Of a DNA stretch of 64,000 nucleotides, positions 61,501 through 64,000 are shown piece by piece. The position numbers and the translations under genes were made by a program. This stretch comes from Nereocystis luetkeana (Eukaryota > Sar > Phaeophyceae > Laminariales > Laminariaceae). The notes beneath the pieces were generated by a model, which saw only the letters and a program-made list of their open reading frames with translations, searched no databases and was not told where the DNA came from. Within the stretch, counting starts at the first letter, position 1. Each line of letters starts with the position of its first letter. Location of the stretch: positions 4,440,438-4,504,437 of the forward strand of contig JARUPZ010000021.1 in NCBI GenBank assembly GCA_031213475.1. Direction: 5' to 3'.

Positions 61501-63869
61501 TTGGAATTTGAGTGGTTTGTTCCCTAAACGGGACTGCATTAAAAGGGGTGAGTGGGGTTGCGAAGGGAGGTGCTGGGTTGGCTAATTCCTCAATTGAAGC
61601 ACGCCTCCAGTCGCAAGTTGCTGGGCCTCAAAACAACCCCCCCCCCTCTCCCCATATAGGTTGGGTTGGCGTCGGTCGGTTCGCGACGACGCTTTAAAAC
61701 GCGCCTCTCACTGCGTGAGCTAGACGGCCAGGGTACCGTTTTTTTTGTTTTGTGTTTTTGGCGGATACCACGGATGGCGCTCGAGTTAGATCTTTTTTGT
61801 GCGGGGAGAACCTTTACTCCGCACAAGGTGGATGATCGTATCACGTAGTGTGTATATGGTGAGGCACCCACGAGGCAGTTACATAGTAAATCCATTGCTG
61901 TCTCTGGCAGTGGCCACACCAGAAAAATGAATCAATTCATTGATGCTGTCATCCATATGCTAGAAAATCCACCTCTGAAGCGGTTTTTAGTAAGATGCAG
62001 CTCACCCTTCATGCGACTCGCCCAACACTGCACGGGGCTTCGCGCTTGGTGCAAGCAATGTCTGTCTGTTCGGTGAAAACCCGACGTGCTCCGTCCCGAC
62101 ATTGTAGGGATGCGAGGGTCTATGGTCATACGACTACGGCCATGCATGATAGTGAGTACACCCCTCCCCACGGTATTGTGGCTCAGCACGCAAAATGCTC
62201 AGCACAACCCGTCTACCCGCCATGTGTATAGGTTGGGTTGGCGTCGGCTAGCGACGACGCTGAAAAACACGTATCTCTGCGTGAACTAGACAACCCGGGT
62301 ACCGTTTCGTTTTGCTTAGTTTTTTTTGTGCTGTCACTCACCGCGGCTGGCGGCCGAGCTTTGGATCATTTGTGCGGGGTGGAGAACCTTAACTCCGCAC
62401 AAGGAGAATGGTCGTATCACGTAGTGTATATGGTGAGGCACCCACGCGGCAGTTACGTAGTACACCCATTCCTGTCTCTGGAGGTAACCACACCAAGAAA
62501 ACGAATCAATTCGTTCGAAGCTGTCATCCATATGCAAGAAAAAGTCACAGGTGGTGGTTTTTGGTAGGATGCAAGTCCATCCTTCACGCGATTCGCCGAA
62601 CACCTCATGGCGCTTCACGCTTGTGCAAAGCGGTCAATGTCGGCCTGGTCGGTGAAAACCCGACGTGCTCCATCCCGGCATTGCAGGGATGCTAGGATGC
62701 GAGGGTCTATGATGATACGACTACGGATATGCACGGTATGAGGTACGACTACACCCCCGCCTTGCCGTCGGATTACTCAGCACGCTAAACACTCAGGACA
62801 CTACCCCCCCCCCCCCTCCCCCCGACGGATTTCGCATTTTCAGTGCGTGGACGAAGTCGTCGCAGCCGCCACCGACTCGCGGGCGCTGTCAGCCTTCCTC
62901 TCGTGTGGGAACCACCGCAACCCGGCGGTCCGCGCTAAATCCGCTCTGGCGACTCTCCTGTGCGTGCGCCGACGGTGTGCTGCCGCCGCCGTGACTGCGA
63001 AGTCGTCGGCGTCAGCTCGTAGGGGTGACGATTGGGGTGGGGGGGGAGGAGGAGACGGTGGTGGTGCGAGGAAAGGGAACAGGGGGGGTGTGGGGGTGGG
63101 TGCTAGGGAAATGGACAGGGTGCTGTCTACGCTGCCGAGGTTCTTGCAGGCAAGTGGTGTGTGCGATTGTTCTATGTACGAAGTGGTGGTGGAGCGTTTA
63201 TTCATTTTTTATTTTCCCAGCAGAGAGGGTCAAGGGCCAATGTCGGTTGACGGTCTAATTGGTAATAGGTGTGACCCGTCAAGGTCTCTTAGTACACTGT
63301 TTCTAGTGTGCGGAGTTCCTTGACGGCTGTCCGTCATCCCAGTCAAAGCCTCTATACATACCAGGTACTAGTTTTAGCGTGAATGTTTCCTTGACGGCTG
63401 TCCGTCAAGTCCGACAAGGGTTGACGGCTGTCTGTCAAGAGAAAACATCGGTGTCAACCTGCGTTTCTTGTCAAGAGGTGTCGTAAAATTAGGAACCACG
63501 ACACCGGTATCGCCAATAGCCGTAACAAACGTATGCTCACACCTGGTATATGTCACTATCTATGTATTTTCAAGTTACACCTACCAAACCTACCCGACGT
63601 GCCCTGCCCCAGCATTGCAGGGGTGTGACGGCCTATGGACATATGAGTACGCCCTCGCCCATTTACCGCCGTAGGACGGCTTTTCAATGTCCTGGCACCT
63701 GTTCGTCGTGGCCAAACGGTTTTTGCCGCGTAACCTGTTTGCCTCGTAGAAGGGGAACCGATTCGTAACCGTTTTCGCCGTGCGCTTTCCTGCTTTCGTT
63801 TTTTTGTAGGACGGGAACCAGGAAACGCGGCAGCACGCTAAGGCTCTCGTGGCCCTGCTCCTTGAATCG
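25890..63869 (+). CDS. TOG-array microtubule protein, TOGARAM/crescerin-like (18 exons placed, 3' end beyond window)
   Basis: Exons: 25890-26164, 27852-28103, 29844-29951, 32590-32729, 34144-35806, 38955-39470, 41010-41113, 43128-43269, 44558-46107, 48857-49033, 51585-51789, 53289-53372, 54502-54567, 56348-56644, 59188-59391, 59901-60044, 62844-63149, 63810-63869. All consecutive phases fit, giving about 2,097 codons. TOG domains are HEAT-repeat arrays that bind tubulin dimers. Order here: TOG1 (exons 1-5 start), Ser/Gly/Pro linker, TOG2 (end of exon 5 to 7), long disordered linker, TOG3 (exons 15-18 and on). TOG3 landmarks W..IF..LNSVRRLAVHH, HAENLRSQ, NALLTLADLW, LDPEL and NPAVRAKSAL match crescerin/TOGARAM better than CLASP. 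TOG1-TOG2-linker-TOG3-(TOG4) is also the TOGARAM layout, where the protein regulates ciliary microtubules. CLASP remains the alternative. Exons 12-13 are the weakest. Confidence 0.75.
26850..27005. repeat. Telomere-like degenerate repeat array
   Basis: About three roughly 50-bp units combining CCCTAACCCTAA-type runs with AAGCCAATCAGAGCAA. The CCCTAA match is to plant/algal-type telomere repeats. The position is intronic, so this is interstitial or a satellite. Confidence 0.8.
27852..28103 (+). CDS. TOG-gene exon: TOG1 HEAT repeats
   Basis: 84 codons in phase 0 at both ends, acceptor TGTGCAG and donor GTGCGT. Contains VALECLSVLKEAASWLSRTL and VPSVVDCFSKECLRGPARG, paired amphipathic helices as in TOG domains. 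Confidence 0.75.
28217..28327. repeat. Short G-run-bracketed element (copy 2 of 3)
   Basis: G-run, then GTACTCATTTGTTGCTTGCC...TTTCGAGACGGAGCACCGTC and a second G-run. It is antisense to the TOG gene, relative to family A orientation. Confidence 0.85.
28947..28972. repeat. Poly-C run of about 25 nt
   Basis: Pure cytosine homopolymer in an intron; a likely assembly or sequencing length uncertainty. Confidence 0.95.
29155..29430. repeat. Degenerate 15-bp satellite (AGGGGTTGCAATT type)
   Basis: About 18 diverged units of 'TAGGGGTTGCAAT', with G/A interchange. It is intronic, ending about 410 bp before the exon at 29844. Confidence 0.9.
29844..29951 (+). CDS. TOG-gene exon: TOG1 HEAT repeat
   Basis: 36 codons, phase 0/0, acceptor GAGCAG and donor GTGAGT. 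Reads VPDVAAILIDQLVHHGM...ETVRLWSTLVSSHLL, a helix-turn-helix HEAT unit. Confidence 0.78.
31672..31890 (-). mobile_element. Repeat family A copy, antisense to its host gene
   Basis: On the minus strand: GGATGCAGCTCACCC..., AGCTTCGCGCTTGGTGCA, CGGTATTGTAGGGATGCGAGG, CTACGGCCATGTATGA. This is the only long copy here in reverse orientation to the surrounding gene. Its end lacks a long C-run. Confidence 0.8.
32590..32729 (+). CDS. TOG-gene exon: TOG1 C-terminal HEAT repeat
   Basis: Acceptor GGCAAG (the only AG after the in-frame stop at 32566) and donor GTGAGT, phase 0/2. Reads EYGSLLKGLVGRV, then VVDAAVEALGRMY, matching the 'L..LLGD....VR..A...L..IY' helix pair near the end of TOG domains. Confidence 0.8.
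33330..33720. repeat. Degenerate repeats with GGCGAAATAAGGCATGCC
   Basis: Three diverged units (about 33357, 33413, 33656) with ACGGCTAG..., GGGTGGCGAA and AAGGCATGCC; a fourth fragment is near 28705. Intronic. Confidence 0.6.
34144..35806 (+). CDS. TOG-gene exon: end of TOG1, disordered linker, start of TOG2
   Basis: The acceptor ACGCAG supplies the third base of an Ala codon from the previous exon (GC|G), giving AFQAGESCLGSAYRQLLEHYG, the final TOG1 helices. About 450 residues of Ser/Gly/Pro/Thr-rich sequence follow, with few predicted helices. The last 90 residues (SDELLHTLAEVDNL, RVRAMEEVKWLVSGMGW, LTEDADFKI) form the first TOG2 HEAT repeats. Donor GTGAGA, phase 0. The ORF continues past the donor into intron to 36010 and begins before the acceptor at 34001; neither part is coding. 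Confidence 0.8.
36776..37020. repeat. Tandem array, four copies of about 65-70 bp
   Basis: Units share CCAACCGTGCCACnCGCATG, TTCCGAG, GACGCGGTTCAA and CGCCTCAT. Intronic. Confidence 0.9.
38216..38495. repeat. Tandem array, three copies of about 88 bp
   Basis: Units share GGTTCTGATTACnGGGTGGGC, ATATGTAGT.AGAATCAGAAC and CACGATGnACCCAAAA. Single diverged copies occur at 18560-18700, 50300-50360 and 61090-61150. Confidence 0.9.
38955..39470 (+). CDS. TOG-gene exon: TOG2 middle, with Gly/Lys-rich insert
   Basis: Phase 0/0; acceptor GATCAG, donor GTGAGT. Directly continues '...ADFKI' as VAARHHAMVVLSALVSAAG, then TAWRAREGSLKLVIAGLLL, the TOG signature 'W..REG.L.L'. A polar insert with KKPKAGIS and QQQPNPQQ follows, then EVRKLVCDVGALLTDERPE. 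Strong evidence for a TOG domain. Confidence 0.85.
39814..39966. mobile_element. GGGTC-rich inverted-repeat element (family F), copy 1
   Basis: Ends CAGGGGCTCTCACGGG and CCCGTGAACAGCCCTG are inverted. The interior is CCCGACC/GGGTCGG-rich. Other copies are at 43304-43516 and 51045-51204. Confidence 0.8.
40250..40560. repeat. GTT/GCT trinucleotide tract
   Basis: About 310 bp of imperfect GTT and CTGTTG/CTG repeats, producing artificial long Leu/Val/Cys or Asn/Ser/Thr frames. Intronic. Confidence 0.9.
41010..41113 (+). CDS. TOG-gene exon: TOG2 C-terminal HEAT repeat
   Basis: The acceptor ACTAG gives VRLTAMETLAVVA, completing '...TDERPE|VRLTAM', the classic HEAT 'D..PEVR..A...L'. Donor AG|GTTTGA, phase 2. 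A shorter start at the internal ATG would lose this fit. Confidence 0.75.
42087..42230. repeat. Two-copy tandem repeat, about 78 bp
   Basis: TATAGAGCGACGCTTGGCTG and GTGTCGAGTCGAnACTCAGCG, repeated almost exactly. Intronic. Confidence 0.9.
42612..42866. repeat. Three-copy tandem repeat, about 84 bp
   Basis: Units share TATTAAnnCnTAAACGTnCCTT, TCCTAAAAGTAG and GATACAAGG. Intronic. Confidence 0.88.
43128..43269 (+). CDS. TOG-gene exon: linker
   Basis: Acceptor GGCCAG in phase 2 completes an Arg codon (AG|A). Reads RLQDSVSPLPHLGPDGIVDL and ends AAVTVVGQE, donor GTACGA, phase 0. The phase fit on both sides is the main support. Confidence 0.6.
43304..43516. mobile_element. GGGTC-rich inverted-repeat element (family F), copy 2
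   Basis: Starts CCGGGCTCTTCACGAGG and ends CTCGTAAACAGCCCTG. Holds (GGGTC)4 and its complement (GACCT)n as inner arms. Begins 35 nt after the donor at 43270. Confidence 0.85.
44558..46107 (+). CDS. TOG-gene exon: long disordered linker
   Basis: 517 codons from acceptor CAACAG (phase 0) to donor GTAATG (phase 2). Begins SEHHHQKSLPASPPRHTGG. It is rich in Gly, Ser, Arg and Glu, with poly-Gly tracts at 45270-45420 and 45730-45780. No fold is expected. The opposite strand holds a 440-codon frame of Thr/Ala runs, the mirror of the GGT repeats. The plus strand is chosen because of the splice fit and charge mix. Confidence 0.7.
48857..49033 (+). CDS. TOG-gene exon: linker
   Basis: Acceptor ATCAG in phase 2 (AG|G, Arg), donor GTGAGG in phase 2. 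Ala/Gly-rich, ending PTTPVPVGR. Preceded by a pyrimidine-rich stretch. An overlapping frame ending RQFL-stop is a shadow. Confidence 0.6.
49066..49300 (+). repeat. Dispersed repeat family C, copy 1
   Basis: CAGCTCAACC..., GGCCTTCTGGACAA, GGTCACAGGTGTCGTCCC, CAGCATTTCC. Other copies at 53913-54075 and 60176-60345, same orientation. Confidence 0.75.
50624..50722. repeat. Short G-run-bracketed element (copy 3 of 3)
   Basis: About 24 G, GTACTCATTTGTTGGTTGCC...TTTCGAGACG, about 17 G. Antisense to the TOG gene relative to family A. Confidence 0.88.
51045..51204. mobile_element. GGGTC-rich inverted-repeat element (family F), copy 3
   Basis: Starts CAGGGCTCTTCACGGATG, ends GGTAAACAGCGCTG, with inner (GGTCGGGTCGG) and (CCCGACCCGACC) arms. 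Confidence 0.85.
51585..51789 (+). CDS. TOG-gene exon: linker
   Basis: Acceptor CTGTCAG in phase 2, donor AAG|GTGAGG in phase 0. Reads VIRSTVSACAPSRG, a Pro-rich piece, then PLPLSLKRGGDAHERQG. The phase agrees with both neighbours. Confidence 0.65.
52890..53140 (+). mobile_element. Repeat family A copy, sense to the TOG gene
   Basis: Nearly identical to 5429-5692, including the truncated left end (ATTGAAGCTGTC) and the CGAGTACATCTC...AAGTACACCCC end. Lies about 150 nt before the exon at 53289. Confidence 0.88.
53289..53372 (+). CDS. TOG-gene exon: linker (acceptor uncertain)
   Basis: Frame DDGGTHGMGEERPPISPSKL...GVNM before donor GTAAGC. The phase-0 acceptor would be GTGGAG at 53288. The stronger-looking GAAGCAG at 53280 is out of phase, so an undetected exon or another border is possible. 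Confidence 0.45.
53607..53905. repeat. TTAGTGCAGTTTAG repeats; two-copy 129-bp tandem
   Basis: Low-complexity TTTAGT-rich region containing two nearly identical units that start AGTGCAGTTTAGTTTTTCT (53642 and 53771) and end CCGCCACATTTGATACCATTT. Confidence 0.9.
53913..54075 (+). repeat. Dispersed repeat family C, copy 2
   Basis: CCAGCTCAACCCGTGG, AAGGCCTTCTGAGCAAACCG, GGTCACAGGTGTCATCCC. Confidence 0.7.
54502..54567 (+). CDS. TOG-gene exon: short linker helix
   Basis: 22 codons, phase 0/0, AGISSATGRRQERRQKVERA, acceptor AATTTCAG with a good pyrimidine tract, donor GTGCGA. Another frame is open too; the phase and helical charge pattern favour this one. Confidence 0.45.
55731..55837. mobile_element. 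107-bp MITE (family B), copy 2
   Basis: ATTACGGGGGACCACAGTAAATAGGACC at the left (given as landmark parts ATTACGGGGGACCA and AATAGGACC) and GGTCCTATTTACTATGGTCCCTCGTAAT landmarks (GGTCCTATTT, CTCGTAAT) at the right. Same length as the other two copies. Confidence 0.9.
56348..56644 (+). CDS. TOG-gene exon: linker leading into TOG3
   Basis: Phase 0/0; donor GTGCGA after ...SFDYLTIE. Disordered Gly/Ser/Thr-rich, with KSPPPPASGARR and VVVPPSPGSSS. The next exon continues DIRPSPNP, a natural entry to a TOG domain. The 5' border (ACCAAG at 56347) is inferred from phase. Confidence 0.65.
57219..57665 (-). other. Antisense open frame of unknown status in a TOG-gene intron
   Basis: 149 codons ending GLYSMLNMVVEG, with WLDPENYYHYLFVDGCRG and AEWWVEREITP. 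It looks more protein-like than most frames here. No family recognised, no neighbouring exon found. It could be a decayed mobile-element gene or chance. Confidence 0.25.
59188..59391 (+). CDS. TOG-gene exon: TOG3 first HEAT repeats
   Basis: 68 codons, phase 0/0, acceptor AATACAG, donor GTATTG. Reads DIRPSPNPTQELQRAM, WPEIFHTLNSVRRLAVHHAP and LGHAENLRSQ. This matches the crescerin/TOGARAM TOG pattern 'W......L..(I/V)R.L...H' plus 'NLRS'. The earlier ATG at 59149 is upstream of the acceptor and not needed. Confidence 0.88.
59759..59900 (+). pseudogene. Two partial duplications of the following exon's start
   Basis: GTGGCAAATAACGCCCTTCT occurs at about 59762 and again at 59836 (with CCCAG before it). 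Both resemble the true exon start GTGGCAAAGAACGCCCTACT at 59901. Each copy decays within about 40 nt into GAAGCTCCCCG. Confidence 0.8.
59901..60044 (+). CDS. TOG-gene exon: TOG3 middle
   Basis: 48 codons, phase 0/0. VAKNALLTLADLWRSLGGAL and LDPELPMVCPVLIKKLADKVEFL. The family counterpart is '..AA...L.DLF..L...(L/M)D.EL...V..LL.K', including the helix that packs before the next exon. Confidence 0.88.
60176..60345 (+). repeat. Dispersed repeat family C, copy 3
   Basis: GCGATCTTCTGGACCAACAG, GGTCACAAGTCTCGTCCC, GTTCAGCATTTCCACTGCTC. Confidence 0.7.
60400..60472 (-). ncRNA. tRNA-like sequence (A and B boxes), probably decayed or SINE-type
   Basis: On the minus strand TGGCGTGGTAGG fits the A box and GGTTCGAGTCT the B box, spaced 44 nt as in a tRNA, in a 73-nt unit. 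The acceptor stem pairs in only about 5 of 7 positions and the anticodon stem does not pair well. I do not call a functional tRNA. Confidence 0.35.
61264..61370. mobile_element. 107-bp MITE (family B), copy 3
   Basis: GTACGGGGGACCATACTTAA at the left, TTAACTAGGGTCCCCCGTAA at the right. Immediately downstream (61381-61409) is another right-end fragment, GGTCCTACTCACTATGCC plus CCCCCCGTAATA. Confidence 0.9.
61656..62770 (+). mobile_element. Two tandem full-length family A elements (572-bp period)
   Basis: Unit starts ATAGGTTGGGTTGGCGTCGG at 61656 and again at 62228. Both contain AACCTT.ACTCCGCACAAGG, GTATCACGTAGTGT, GTGAGGCACCCACG and the usual GGATGCAGCTCACCC-like 3' half. The second copy's C-rich end lies about 85 nt before the exon at 62844. 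Confidence 0.9.
62844..63149 (+). CDS. TOG-gene exon: TOG3 C-terminal half with Gly-rich insert
   Basis: 102 codons, phase 0/0, acceptor CATTTTCAG after a C-run. Reads CVDEVVAAATDSRALSAFLS and GNHRNPAVRAKSALATLL. A Gly/Arg/Ala-rich insert (about residues 45-85) follows, then EMDRVLSTLPRFLQ. Ends at CAG followed by GCAAGT, a GC donor. Reading through would give a non-homologous tail. Confidence 0.85.
63320..63438. repeat. Three copies of the hairpin TTGACGGCTGTCCGTCAA
   Basis: At about 63320-63336 (truncated), 63391-63408 and 63421-63438 (one mismatch). TTGACGG pairs with CCGTCAA around a CTGT loop. Located in the GC-AG intron. Confidence 0.9.
63810..63869 (+). CDS. TOG-gene exon: TOG3 last helix (last exon in window)
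   Basis: 20 codons, acceptor TTTTTGTAG, donor GTGAGA, phase 0/0. DGNQETRQHAKALVALLLES continues '...RFLQ' as the final HEAT helix ('D...EVR..A...L..L'). The gene continues off the right edge. Confidence 0.82.
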
Positions 63870-64000
63870 GTGAGAACTATCAAACTCCTCCAGCCAACAA
63901 ATCGCATCGTCCGCACAAGGGTCCTTCCTGCTGTAGTATATATATATAATATTATACCTGGTACTGGTATATATTAATGAAACAAAAAACACCGCAACTG

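Noticed and set aside
1-64000. CRISPR array, bacterial operon or phage
   Set aside because: Spliceosomal introns throughout and no regularly spaced identical repeats with unique spacers; the tandem arrays are head-to-tail satellites.

Overview
The window is eukaryotic nuclear DNA: intron-rich, gene-poor, and packed with repeats, homopolymer G/C runs and small inverted-repeat elements. Exons are joined by GT-AG introns (one apparent GC-AG) of roughly 0.3-3.5 kb, and exon codon use is GC-rich. This style, the low-complexity Gly/Ser/Pro linkers and a 'KYG...LLKKYG' type C-terminal exon fit a brown-alga-like stramenopile. That placement is inference; no rRNA or organelle marker is present to prove it.

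Layout, left to right. (1) 594-3486, minus: first two coding exons of a mitochondrial class II fumarase; the rest is off the left edge. (2) 3733-9901, plus, divergent from fumarase with a 246-bp gap: a membrane-anchored thioredoxin-fold protein with a CxxS instead of CxxC site; four exons, the last intron 3.5 kb and full of repeats. (3) 10787-about 17219, minus, convergent with (2): a homologue of LSm11, the U7 snRNP Sm-like protein, with its Sm1 and Sm2 motifs separated by a long insert. All three internal splice phases agree. (4) 18985-19209, minus: the last coding exon of an unidentified gene. (5) about 24353/25890 to beyond the right edge, plus: one very large gene for a TOG-array microtubule protein, best matched to TOGARAM/crescerin (CLASP relatives). 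I could place 18 consecutive exons, about 2,100 codons, with compatible phases across about 38 kb. TOG1 lies at 25.9-34.3 kb, TOG2 at 35.5-41.1 kb, a disordered linker at 41-56.6 kb and TOG3 from 59.2 kb to the edge.

The introns and intergenic DNA carry several repeat families. These include a roughly 260-570 bp element that ends in a C-run and repeatedly sits just upstream of exon acceptors; short elements bracketed by G-runs; a 107-bp inverted-repeat MITE present three times; a GGGTC-rich inverted-repeat element present three times; foldback elements; several 70-130 bp tandem arrays; and telomere-like degenerate arrays.

The genes are functionally unrelated (TCA cycle, redox, histone pre-mRNA processing type RNP, cilium/microtubule). 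There is no operon logic. The most interesting points are the LSm11 homologue outside its classical animal setting and the acceptor-associated repeat family.
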